Part shown: piece by piece, positions 1 through 5,667 of the stretch
Position numbering within the stretch: the first letter of the stretch is position 1
How the letters are laid out: each line of letters opens with the position of its first letter
DNA from: Oscillospiraceae bacterium
GTDB taxonomy: Bacteria; Bacillota; Clostridia; Oscillospirales; Ruminococcaceae
Direction of reading: 5' to 3'
Length of the DNA: 5,826 nucleotides
Assembly (NCBI GenBank): GCA_900768705.1
Contig: CAAGEB010000181.1
Coordinates: forward strand, 1-5,826
The notes under the pieces: model-generated
Seen by the model: only the letters and a program-made list of their open reading frames with translations
Told to the model about the DNA's origin: nothing
Databases searched by the model: none
Made by a program: the position numbers and the translations under genes

Positions 1-6
1 GAAGCC

Positions 7-35
7 TTGACAGTGTTCACGCACAAACCTACCAT
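7..35 (+). promoter_or_regulatory. Possible sigma-A promoter at the left edge (TTGACA, 17 nt, TACCAT)
   Basis: A perfect TTGACA lies at 7-12. After a 17-nt spacer comes TACCAT at 30-35, which matches four of six bases of the TATAAT consensus. Transcription would begin near 42 and run straight into the GC-rich hairpins at 48-132 and on towards mazF. This is a motif match only. The window starts 6 bases upstream, so context cannot be judged. Confidence 0.3.
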
Positions 36-47
36 CTATCAGGGGGT

Positions 48-66
48 TCGGGGGCAAAGCCCCCGA
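48..66. repeat. Perfect GC-rich hairpin 1 (8-bp arms, AAA loop)
   Basis: The arms 48-55 and 59-66 are exact reverse complements (TCGGGGGC / GCCCCCGA) around an AAA loop. No T-tract follows, so it is a poor intrinsic terminator on the plus strand. It is the first of three consecutive hairpins in this gene-free stretch and looks like part of an intergenic palindromic repeat or a structured RNA. Confidence 0.75.
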
Positions 67-78
67 TCGGGTCAAGGG

Positions 79-99
79 GCGCAAACAGGATGTTTGCGC
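79..99. repeat. Perfect hairpin 2 (9-bp arms, GGA loop)
   Basis: The arms GCGCAAACA (79-87) and TGTTTGCGC (91-99) pair perfectly around GGA. The outer bases GGGGC (76-80) and GCCCC (104-108) could pair in an alternative, longer stem. It sits 12 nt after hairpin 1. Confidence 0.75.
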
Positions 100-112
100 A
101 GTTGCCCCAAAA

Positions 113-132
113 GCGGCGCACGGATGCGCCGC
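113..132. repeat. Perfect hairpin 3 (8-bp arms, CGGA loop)
   Basis: The arms GCGGCGCA (113-120) and TGCGCCGC (125-132) pair perfectly around CGGA. Its loop shares the GGA-T junction with hairpin 2, suggesting related modules although the stem sequences differ. The G-run at 139-166 follows at once. Confidence 0.75.
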
Positions 133-138
133 AACAAA

Positions 139-166
139 GGGCAACAGGGGGCCAGGGGGATAGGGG
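139..166 (+). other. Four-tract G-run, predicted G-quadruplex motif
   Basis: The plus strand carries GGG (139-141), GGGGG (147-151), GGGGG (155-159) and GGGG (163-166), separated by loops CAACA, CCA and ATA. This satisfies the usual G3+N1-7 quadruplex rule with short loops. It lies about 155 nt upstream of the mazF start, in non-coding sequence. Whether it folds in DNA or RNA is not shown. Confidence 0.6.
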
Positions 167-254
167 CGTCAAAACTTAAATATACGGAATGTTTTTTCTG
201 CATAAAGCCCCTGCCCGAAGTCAATAATATTTACGCAGCGGAAAGCTGCTCTGT

Positions 255-276
255 ACATTGCAATGTTCTGTATAAT
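255..276 (+). promoter_or_regulatory. Candidate mazF promoter -10 box with adjoining 12-bp palindrome (possible operator)
   Basis: A perfect TATAAT stands at 271-276, about 45 nt before the mazF start, giving a plausible 5' leader of roughly 40 nt. No good -35 box is found at 16-18 nt spacing. Instead the spacer region is occupied by a perfect 12-bp palindrome, ACATTGCAATGT, at 255-266. A palindrome overlapping the core promoter is what a dimeric DNA-binding repressor or activator would use. The promoter and operator roles are inferred from position only. Confidence 0.42.
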
Positions 277-307
277 ACCGCAAATCAATTTCTGTTTACA
301 CGCTTTG

Positions 308-314
308 AAAGGAG
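308..314 (+). promoter_or_regulatory. Ribosome binding site deciding the mazF start
   Basis: AAAGGAG lies 7 nt before the ATG at 322 but only 1 nt before the in-frame ATG at 316. This selects 322 as the start and yields the family-typical N-terminus MSVKRGEIYYADL. Confidence 0.85.
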
Positions 315-321
315 AATGATT

Positions 322-663
322 ATGTCTGTTAAACGAGGGGAAATTTACTATGCGGATTTAAGCCCTGTGGTAGGTTCGGAGCAGGGCGGCATGAGACCCG
401 TTCTCATAGTTCAGAACGATGTGGGCAACAAGCACAGCCCCACGGTTATCGCCGCCGCCATTACCAGCAAAACGGACAAGTCCCAGCTCCCTACACATAT
501 CCCGGTTTCGGCATCAACCTGCGGCTTGTCAAAGGACTCGGTGGTGCTTCTGGAGCAGGTGCGTACATTGGATAAAACACGGCTCAGAGAGCGTATGGGA
601 GAGCTGGACAGCAGCTCAATGCAGCAGGTAAATAACGCCCTGTCTGTAAGCCTCGGGCTGTAA
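322..663 (+). CDS. mazF: MazF/PemK-family endoribonuclease toxin, without a visible antitoxin gene
   Basis: A 113-residue MazF (EndoA/NdoA type) toxin. Family members are dimeric ribonucleases that cut single-stranded RNA at short specific sequences and are neutralised by a MazE-type antitoxin. The protein is full length compared with the roughly 116-residue Bacillus enzyme. It keeps the core: VKRGEIYYADL (3-13), LSPVVGSEQGG (13-23), RPVLIVQND (25-33) and AAAITSK (44-50), including Arg25 and Thr48, which match the catalytic Arg and Thr of Bacillus MazF. The C-terminal half keeps VVLLEQVRTLDK. The start at 322 is set by AAAGGAG at 308-314; a frame open back to position 7 runs through hairpins and is not coding. 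Unlike classical pairs, no mazE-like frame precedes it within the 321 nt visible. An antitoxin could lie elsewhere in the genome. The gene ends flush against a converging gene on the other strand. Confidence 0.95.
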   Translation: MSVKRGEIYYADLSPVVGSEQGGMRPVLIVQNDVGNKHSPTVIAAAITSKTDKSQLPTHIPVSASTCGLSKDSVVLLEQVRTLDKTRLRERMGELDSSSMQQVNNALSVSLGL

Positions 664-837
664 TCACTTCCGCCTGCTGTAAAAGTAAAGCCACCACTGC
701 CCACCTGCCAGCACCGCTACAAGCAGCACAATTATTATCTGCGCCGCCCCCCAGCGGGGCATACATATTATTATAAGAGCCAGTGCCGCAGTAAGTATGA
801 TGGCAGACCGCAGAAATGTCTTGCCGCTCTTATTCAT
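664..837 (-). CDS. Small two-helix membrane protein, 57 residues, function unknown
   Basis: This ORF runs from ATG at 837 to TGA at 664. Its product starts MNKSGKTFLR (basic), followed by a hydrophobic helix at about 11-26 (rich in I, L and A), a short turn MPRWGAAQ, a second helix at about 34-52, and a basic tail ending SRRK. Basic residues at both ends and a short turn predict a hairpin in the membrane with both termini in the cytoplasm. The start codon lies inside the end of folD (ATGAATAA, 8-nt overlap). No separate ribosome binding site is evident, so translation is probably coupled to folD. I do not recognise a family. The continuous hydrophobic pattern, charge layout and operon position argue for a real gene. 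The stop abuts the mazF stop at 663 with no space for a terminator. Confidence 0.72.
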   Translation of the reverse strand: MNKSGKTFLRSAIILTAALALIIICMPRWGAAQIIIVLLVAVLAGGQWWLYFYSRRK

Positions 838-1675
838 CGGCTGCCTGCATTTTAGCGGCGGTAAGAGTGTTCTTCATCAGCATGGCAATGGTCATCGGTC
901 CCACGCCGCCGGGAACGGGTGTAATGTATCCCGCCTTTTCGCTTACTTCGTCAAATTTCACATCTCCGCAGAGCTTTCCGTTTTCCAGACGGTTAATTCC
1001 CACATCTATAACCACAGCTCCCGGCTTTACCATATCGGCGGTTACAAAATTCGGCTTTCCCACCGCCGCCACCAGAATATCCGCCTGAGAAGCGATTTCC
1101 GCAAGATTTTTTGTCCTGCTGTGGCAGATTGTCACCGTGCCGTTTTCGTGGAGAAGCAGCATAGCCATAGGCTTGCCCACAATATTGCTCCGTCCGATAA
1201 CAACGCAGTTCTTTCCCGAAACCTCAATTCCCGTGCTGTGAATAAGCTCCATACAGCCTGCGGGAGTGCAGGGCAGGAAGCTGTAATTTCCAATCATAAT
1301 TTTTCCCACATTTACGGCGTGGAAAGCGTCCACATCCTTTTTCGGGGAAATACGGGCTATCACCTTTTCCTCGGGAAGTCCCTTGGGAAGCGGCAGCTGA
1401 ACCAGTATTCCGTTTACATTTCTGTCCTCGTTAAGAGCGTCAATAAGCTCCAGCAGCTGTTCTTCCGTTGTTTCCTCGGGAAGCGCATACTCGTAGCTCA
1501 TAATACCGCAAAGCTCGCATGCCTTTTTCTTGTTGTTGACATAAACACGGCTTGCAGGATCATTGCCGACTATCACAACCGCAAGACCGGCTTTGATTTT
1601 ATCCCGCTCAATTTCTGCCCTTACCTGCTCCTTAACCGCCGCAGATACCGCTTTTCCGTCAATAATCTGTGCCAT
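830..1675 (-). CDS. folD: Bifunctional methylenetetrahydrofolate dehydrogenase / methenyltetrahydrofolate cyclohydrolase
   Basis: A 281-residue cytosolic FolD, full length for the family. It interconverts 5,10-methylene-, 5,10-methenyl- and 10-formyl-tetrahydrofolate using NADP, supplying one-carbon units for purine, thymidylate and formyl-methionine synthesis. The active-site motif YVNNK gives Tyr45 and Lys49 (E. coli Tyr50 and Lys54). VQLPLP gives Gln93 (E. coli Gln98), and KKDVD gives Asp116 (E. coli Asp121). The Rossmann NADP site is GRSNIVGKP (161-169), and TPVPGGVGP near the C-terminus is the second family signature. After KKDVD the sequence reads AFHAVN instead of the common GFHPxN, a mild departure. 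The start at 1675 is ATG with AAAGGAG (1689-1683) 7 nt upstream; an in-frame TTG at 1681 sits too close to that site. It follows the lipoprotein gene by 33 nt and overlaps the small membrane gene by 8 nt. Confidence 0.97.
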   Translation of the reverse strand: MAQIIDGKAVSAAVKEQVRAEIERDKIKAGLAVVIVGNDPASRVYVNNKKKACELCGIMSYEYALPEETTEEQLLELIDALNEDRNVNGILVQLPLPKGLPEEKVIARISPKKDVDAFHAVNVGKIMIGNYSFLPCTPAGCMELIHSTGIEVSGKNCVVIGRSNIVGKPMAMLLLHENGTVTICHSRTKNLAEIASQADILVAAVGKPNFVTADMVKPGAVVIDVGINRLENGKLCGDVKFDEVSEKAGYITPVPGGVGPMTIAMLMKNTLTAAKMQAADE

Positions 1676-1708
1676 TTTCAATCTCCTTTAAATTATTTTC
1701 ACTGACCT

Positions 1709-1891
1709 TCACCTATACTTAGTGACAGCAACCCCGCCGTCTGTTTCCGAAAACTCAAAACCTTCGGAATTCGCTTCGGGCAGCTTTTCGGTTTCGGAAA
1801 TTTCGGACTGTTTCATGAAGTTAATTTCCTGACTGTTCCTACAGCCGCAAAGCAAAACAGCCGTCAGAATTATCGGAAATATTTTCTTCAA
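1709..1891 (-). CDS. Short predicted lipoprotein, possibly the 5' remnant of a longer gene
   Basis: A 60-residue product starting MKKIFPIILTAVLLCGC: a lysine pair, a hydrophobic core and a lipobox (Leu14-Cys15-Gly16-Cys17), predicting lipid attachment by Lgt at Cys17 and cleavage by signal peptidase II. The mature part is only 44 residues, polar and acidic, ending in GGVAVTKYR. The start is TTG, overlapping the lgt stop as TTGA (4 nt), with GGAG 10 nt upstream in the end of lgt; no ATG alternative exists, so it depends on coupling to lgt. The final segment (FEFSETDGGVAVTKY) recalls, from memory, the strand that introduces leucine-rich BspA-like domains in surface proteins of this bacterial group, where much more sequence would follow. 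The gene may therefore be a truncated copy. Intact short lipoprotein versus pseudogene cannot be settled here. Confidence 0.68.
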   Translation of the reverse strand: MKKIFPIILTAVLLCGCRNSQEINFMKQSEISETEKLPEANSEGFEFSETDGGVAVTKYR

Positions 1892-3111
1892 ACCGTGTCA
1901 TCTCCATCCTTTTCGGAATTCCCGTTATCTTCGGGATTTTCTTCAATATCTTCCGATTTTTCTTCCACAGCTTCCTCAATATTATCATCGACAGATTTTT
2001 CGTTGTCTGCGGACTTCTCAAGAGAAATCCCGCTTTGTTCCTCCGTTTCCTCGTCCGCGGAAGTCTCTGCCGCAGTTTCCGCCTCGGTATTTTCCCCCGC
2101 AGTGTGCTGCTCCGCAGTGTGCTGCTCCGCCAGAATACTGGGAGCAACGCCACCCTTTTTCTTTGCCGCCTTTTCCTCTTCCTTTTTCAAGTCGCTGCTG
2201 ATAAGTTCACGGCTTGCGTCGGAATTTACATAAAGGGGAATACCCTTTTTCTTGGTGATAATTTTGAAGGTCACAAACAGGATAAGCGAAACACCGCAGG
2301 ACACCGCCGCCACCAGCTGCGATACACGGAAGCTTCCCGCCATAAGGCTGTCGGTGCGCAGTCCCTCGATAAAGAACCGCCCCAGTCCGTACCATGCAAC
2401 ATAAAGAAGCGCAATCTCTCCGTCAAAGCTGCGGAGCTTCTTTGAATAAATGTGCAGGAAAATAAAGCCCAGCAGACACCACACGCTTTCGTACAGGAAG
2501 CAGGGGTGAACCGTCACTCCCGAACCCATCTGTTCCGAAATAAGTGTGCCGTTCATGGCAAACAGCCAGTCCGACGAGCATTCTGCGCCGTAGGCTTCCT
2601 GATTGACGAAGTTTCCCCATCTGCCTATTGTCTGACCTATCAGAAATCCCAGCGAAGCCAGATCCATCATTGCAAGGAAATTCACCTTGCGCAGCTTGCA
2701 CATCAGTATTCCCAGCAGAGCAGCGGAGATTATTCCGCCGTAGATTGCCAGTCCTCCGTCCCTTATGGTTGTGAAGGTTGTGACAAAATCGTACTTAACC
2801 GGCGAATCGGGGTTAAGCGTGGTAAATACGCAGTAGTAAATCCTTGCGCCAAGAAATCCTCCGATAATGCAGACGAATACCACATCGAAAACCCTGTCCT
2901 TTACCAGTCCGAAGTCCTTTACGCAGCGGCGCATTGCATAGATATACGCAAGAATAATTCCCACCGCAATAAGAACGCCGTAGTAATATATGGACAGACC
3001 GAATAATTCAAAGCCGCGGGAATAAGTAATTTCCGTGCCTCCGAAAAGGTTCGGAAAGTTCAGCTCGATTTGTCTTGTAACCGCCGATTCGGCGGCGAAC
3101 AGCTGTGTCAT
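1888..3111 (-). CDS. lgt: Prolipoprotein diacylglyceryl transferase with long acidic C-terminal tail
   Basis: A 407-residue integral membrane enzyme that moves diacylglycerol from phosphatidylglycerol to the lipobox cysteine of prolipoproteins, the first step of lipoprotein maturation. The catalytic core is residues 1-286 with several hydrophobic spans. It contains DGGLAIYGG (118-126), the Lgt signature GRWGNFVNQEAYG (163-175, with Arg164, Asn167 and Glu172), VHPCFLYES (201-209) and GRFFIEGLRTD (244-254, with the conserved second arginine Arg252). Most Lgt proteins end soon after this. Here about 120 more residues follow: a basic KEEEKAAKKK patch, then a Glu/Asp/Ala/Ser-rich, apparently disordered stretch containing AEQHT twice. 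ATG at 3111 is chosen over an upstream in-frame start at 3141 because GGAG (3122-3119) lies 7 nt before it. The gene begins 2 nt after yfmH and overlaps the lipoprotein gene by 4 nt. Confidence 0.96.
   Translation of the reverse strand: MTQLFAAESAVTRQIELNFPNLFGGTEITYSRGFELFGLSIYYYGVLIAVGIILAYIYAMRRCVKDFGLVKDRVFDVVFVCIIGGFLGARIYYCVFTTLNPDSPVKYDFVTTFTTIRDGGLAIYGGIISAALLGILMCKLRKVNFLAMMDLASLGFLIGQTIGRWGNFVNQEAYGAECSSDWLFAMNGTLISEQMGSGVTVHPCFLYESVWCLLGFIFLHIYSKKLRSFDGEIALLYVAWYGLGRFFIEGLRTDSLMAGSFRVSQLVAAVSCGVSLILFVTFKIITKKKGIPLYVNSDASRELISSDLKKEEEKAAKKKGGVAPSILAEQHTAEQHTAGENTEAETAAETSADEETEEQSGISLEKSADNEKSVDDNIEEAVEEKSEDIEENPEDNGNSEKDGDDTV
2098..2127. repeat. Perfect 15-bp tandem duplication inside the lgt tail
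   Basis: CGCAGTGTGCTGCTC occurs at 2098-2112 and again at 2113-2127, with CGC continuing at 2128-2130. On the coding strand it gives AEQHT repeated twice, then A. It is in frame (5 codons) and exactly identical, which suggests a recent slippage duplication in a part of the protein that tolerates length change. Confidence 0.9.
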
Positions 3112-3113
3112 TT

Positions 3114-4379
3114 TTATTCTCCTTTTACAATCGAAATACAAACATTTTCTTCATCGAAATCTTCCAGCCTGCGAAGCATATCCTCATATTCTGCGGAGGC
3201 TGCGGCGTCAATCGCCGAAAACGGCGGCAAATCCGCCAGCGCAGCGTCCATCAGCGTGGAGGACACCGAGAAGGGATTTTCATAATCCTTCATCAGCGCA
3301 CCGTAGGTGGCTTTCTTTATGCGATCAAAGGTTTCACGGGAAGGCGGGTTCTTTTTGCTTTCACGGAGTACCCTCTGCATTTCCTCCAGAACAGCTCCGG
3401 GATTTTCACCCTCGCCGTGCGCCGTGGGAAACAGAAATCCCCTGCCGCTCATTACGCTGACGCTCCATTCCTCGTTTATCAGACCCCTGCTTCTCATTCT
3501 TTCAAAAAAGTCGCTGCTGTCCGCAAACAGAGAATCAAACAAAAGATTGAAGCAGATATAATCCTCCAAAGCGGCGGCGGAATTTATCCACTTTCTCTTG
3601 AAGCCTATTTCAAATATCGGCTTTGAAACAGGCATTACAAGCTCCGTTTTCTTTTGGAAAACGCTTTCGGGTTCGTCCATTTTCGGCTGAATTACATTAA
3701 GCGGCTTGCGGCCGGACAGCCTTTTTTCGCATACCCTTATAACCTCGTCGGGATTGAAATTTCCCGCAACGGTAAGAAACATATTGGCGGGATTATAAAA
3801 TGCGTCATAACATTCGTACAGGGTTTTTTCGGTAATTTCCGCAATGCTTTCCACAGAACCCGCAATGTCGTTGCGGACGGGATTTTTACTGTAAACTCCA
3901 CGGAGAAGATTAAGAAAAACCCGCCAAGAAGGATTATCACGGTACATCGTTATTTCCTGACCGATAATGCCCCGCTCCTTCTCCACATTCTCCGGTGTGA
4001 AATAAGGCTCACTCACAAAGCTCAGCAATATGTCCAGATTTTTTTCAAAGTTCTGCGTACAGGTAAAATAGTACTTTGTATAATCAAAGCTCGTTCCGGC
4101 ATTGCAGGAAGCTCCCGTCTGGGCGAACAGCGAAAAGGCGTCCTTTTCCTCGCTTTCAAAGAGCTTATGCTCAAGATAATGAGCCGTGCCGTCGGGAACG
4201 CTGATTACCTTTCCGTCCCCCGAAGAAAAACAGTTGTCCAGCGAACCAAATCTGGCGGATATCTGCGCCGCCGCCGTGGAAGAACCTTTCATCGGAAGCA
4301 TATAAACCGTAACTCCGCTTTCGGAAATGTATTTAAGTACGGTTTCCTTTGTTATGTTATCGTAGATTTTTTCGGTCAT
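3114..4379 (-). CDS. yfmH: M16-family zinc peptidase, YfmH/YmfH type
   Basis: A 421-residue M16 (pitrilysin/insulinase) protein of the YfmH group, called ymfH in Bacillus subtilis. It carries the inverted zinc motif HYLEH (His67, Glu70, His71). A downstream VEKERGIIGQEI segment supplies Glu135 and the probable third zinc ligand Glu142, so it should be catalytically competent. Between them, GASCNAGTSFDYTKYYF is the typical M16 strand segment. The second half keeps a degenerate M16 C-terminal domain (DFFERMRSRGLI). Database naming links YfmH to 5-aminopentanol modification of elongation factor P in Bacillus. A direct catalytic role is not established, and relatives such as AlbF process peptides. 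No signal peptide is seen, so it is probably cytosolic. The start ATG at 4379 overlaps the yfmF stop as ATGA, with GGAGG (4391-4387) 7 nt upstream. It most likely works as a heterodimer with YfmF. Confidence 0.93.
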   Translation of the reverse strand: MTEKIYDNITKETVLKYISESGVTVYMLPMKGSSTAAAQISARFGSLDNCFSSGDGKVISVPDGTAHYLEHKLFESEEKDAFSLFAQTGASCNAGTSFDYTKYYFTCTQNFEKNLDILLSFVSEPYFTPENVEKERGIIGQEITMYRDNPSWRVFLNLLRGVYSKNPVRNDIAGSVESIAEITEKTLYECYDAFYNPANMFLTVAGNFNPDEVIRVCEKRLSGRKPLNVIQPKMDEPESVFQKKTELVMPVSKPIFEIGFKRKWINSAAALEDYICFNLLFDSLFADSSDFFERMRSRGLINEEWSVSVMSGRGFLFPTAHGEGENPGAVLEEMQRVLRESKKNPPSRETFDRIKKATYGALMKDYENPFSVSSTLMDAALADLPPFSAIDAAASAEYEDMLRRLEDFDEENVCISIVKGE

Positions 4380-5623
4380 TGATTTTCCTCCGACATCAGA
4401 ACATAAACGGTATCGAGAGAATACTCCGCCGCCTTCAGCACATCTTCGGCAGTTACCTTGTTTATCCGTTCGGCATACTCCGCAGGAGACAGGAATTCCT
4501 TATCCGTCAGCTGTCCCATATACCAGGAAATCAGGCTGCCGCTGCTGTCATACATGGAAGAATAGCCTTCGGTCATTTCACGCTTTGCCCGTGCAAGCTC
4601 GTCCTCGGATACGCCGTTTTCACGAATGTCACGAATTTCCGCAAGAATGGCTTCCTCGGTTTTCTCCACATTGCAGGGTTCAACCCCCGCATAGCAAACC
4701 AATGTGCGGCTTATGGAATTTATTCCGGCACTGCAATAGTAGCAAAGAGACTGCTTTTCACGGATATCGGAAAAGAAGCGGGAAGTGGTCATACCGCCCA
4801 AAATCATTGCAAAAACCTTATTCGCATAAACATCAACCGGCTTTGCGGATTTAAGATACATACGAAGAATTGCCTGCTGCATGGGGAATTTATCGGCGAC
4901 ATACACAGGCTCGGGCTTCAGCTGAGAGTAAGTACTGTGAAGTCCGCAGATTTTATCCTCGCTGCGGTTCAGGGAGGAAAAAGCCTCGGCAAATATCTCA
5001 CGGCTTTCCGCAAAATCGCTGCAACCCGCCGCCATAATCTCAATATGCCCCGTTTCAAGGAGCTTTCTGTATGCGCCGTAGGCAGAGGAAGCAGTCACCT
5101 GCTCCGCCTGTTCGTGAGTGCCGTTTACGGAAAGAGCGCCCGGCTCGCCTTTGTAAGCAATCATCGCCGCATTGCGGGCGGCATAGGCGCTTTTGTCGTT
5201 CATAACGCTGTCTATGGTATCGATAAGCTCGGTTTTCATAAGAGCTGCGGAGGTTTCGTCGAAAGCCCCGTTATCCGCCAGCGGTTCAAAAATACACCGG
5301 CAAATCAGTTCGGTAAGCTCACGAACCAGCTTTTCTCCGTTCAAGGCATATCTGTCGTCCAGAACACCGCCCTTGACGGTGGTTCGCCGCTGAGTATTAT
5401 GGATAAGAGAGGTGGATGATGTAAGGGATCCGTCATACAAATCCAGAAGCTTTTCGGAAAGGGATTTATGGTCGGGATATTTTTTGCAGCTTTCGGTAAG
5501 GATGTATGCCGCCGCAGCATAGTCCGAACGGGTAAAGCTGTCGTCGTCACGGAAATCGGTGATAAAATTCACGGAAATCTGGTTGATTTTATAGCGGCTG
5601 TCGGTGATTGCCGTGAAATACAC
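4376..5623 (-). CDS. yfmF: Non-catalytic M16-family protein, YfmF/YmfF type; start uncertain
   Basis: A 415-residue (from GTG 5623) partner of YfmH. It shows the family opening with a KTN/KIN-type strand (YKINQISVNF) and LSEKLLDLYDGSL, where catalytic M16 proteins would have HxxEH. No zinc motif is present, so it should be a structural partner, as in the AlbE/AlbF and YmfF/YmfH pairs. The C-terminal domain keeps the M16 arginine/tyrosine segment SRFFSDIREKQSLCYY (roughly 275-300). The start is problematic. GTG 5623 has no ribosome binding site, yet the frame stays open to 5665, and an AAGGA lies at 5667-5663, 9 nt before an in-frame ATT at 5653. Translation from there would add about 10 residues ending ..KIANG, which resembles the GV-containing N-terminus I recall for this family. 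It is the first gene of the operon and overlaps yfmH by 4 nt. Confidence 0.9.
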   Translation of the reverse strand: MYFTAITDSRYKINQISVNFITDFRDDDSFTRSDYAAAAYILTESCKKYPDHKSLSEKLLDLYDGSLTSSTSLIHNTQRRTTVKGGVLDDRYALNGEKLVRELTELICRCIFEPLADNGAFDETSAALMKTELIDTIDSVMNDKSAYAARNAAMIAYKGEPGALSVNGTHEQAEQVTASSAYGAYRKLLETGHIEIMAAGCSDFAESREIFAEAFSSLNRSEDKICGLHSTYSQLKPEPVYVADKFPMQQAILRMYLKSAKPVDVYANKVFAMILGGMTTSRFFSDIREKQSLCYYCSAGINSISRTLVCYAGVEPCNVEKTEEAILAEIRDIRENGVSEDELARAKREMTEGYSSMYDSSGSLISWYMGQLTDKEFLSPAEYAERINKVTAEDVLKAAEYSLDTVYVLMSEENQ

Positions 5624-5662
5624 GCCATTTGCTATTTTACTTCGATTGAGAATAACTATCAG

Positions 5663-5667
5663 TCCTT
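5663..5667 (-). promoter_or_regulatory. Ribosome binding site-like AAGGA upstream of yfmF
   Basis: On the minus strand AAGGA occupies 5667-5663. It is 9 nt ahead of an in-frame ATT codon (5653-5651) and 39 nt ahead of the GTG at 5623. It is the only good Shine-Dalgarno match before yfmF and therefore argues for a start upstream of GTG 5623. No ATG, GTG or TTG exists in frame between the upstream stop (5668-5666) and 5623. Confidence 0.45.

Noticed and set aside
90..179. A 29-codon plus-strand ORF as a possible antitoxin upstream of mazF
   Set aside because: There is no ribosome binding site, it overlaps hairpins 2 and 3 and the G-run, its composition is dictated by those repeats, and nothing in it resembles MazE.
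7..321. Long in-frame N-terminal extension of MazF, open back to a TTG at position 7
   Set aside because: It runs through three hairpins and a G-run and lacks a ribosome binding site. The extension has no family-like sequence, and a good Shine-Dalgarno places the start at 322.
622..679. CAGCAGG/CCTGCTG inverted repeat spanning the mazF end
   Set aside because: The arms are 7 bp with a 44-nt loop and no T-tract; this is likely chance.
746..760. GCCCC/GGGGC 5-bp stem as a terminator for mazF or the operon
   Set aside because: The stem is short, no T-tract follows on either strand, and it lies inside the coding frame of the small membrane protein.
797..1705. Large plus-strand open frame of 302 codons opposite folD
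   Set aside because: It is an antisense shadow of folD with no ribosome binding site and atypical Arg/His/Asn-rich composition. The minus-strand frame has every FolD motif.
4349..5419. Plus-strand open frame of 356 codons opposite yfmF
   Set aside because: It is an antisense shadow of a clear M16-family gene and has no recognisable domain or start signal.
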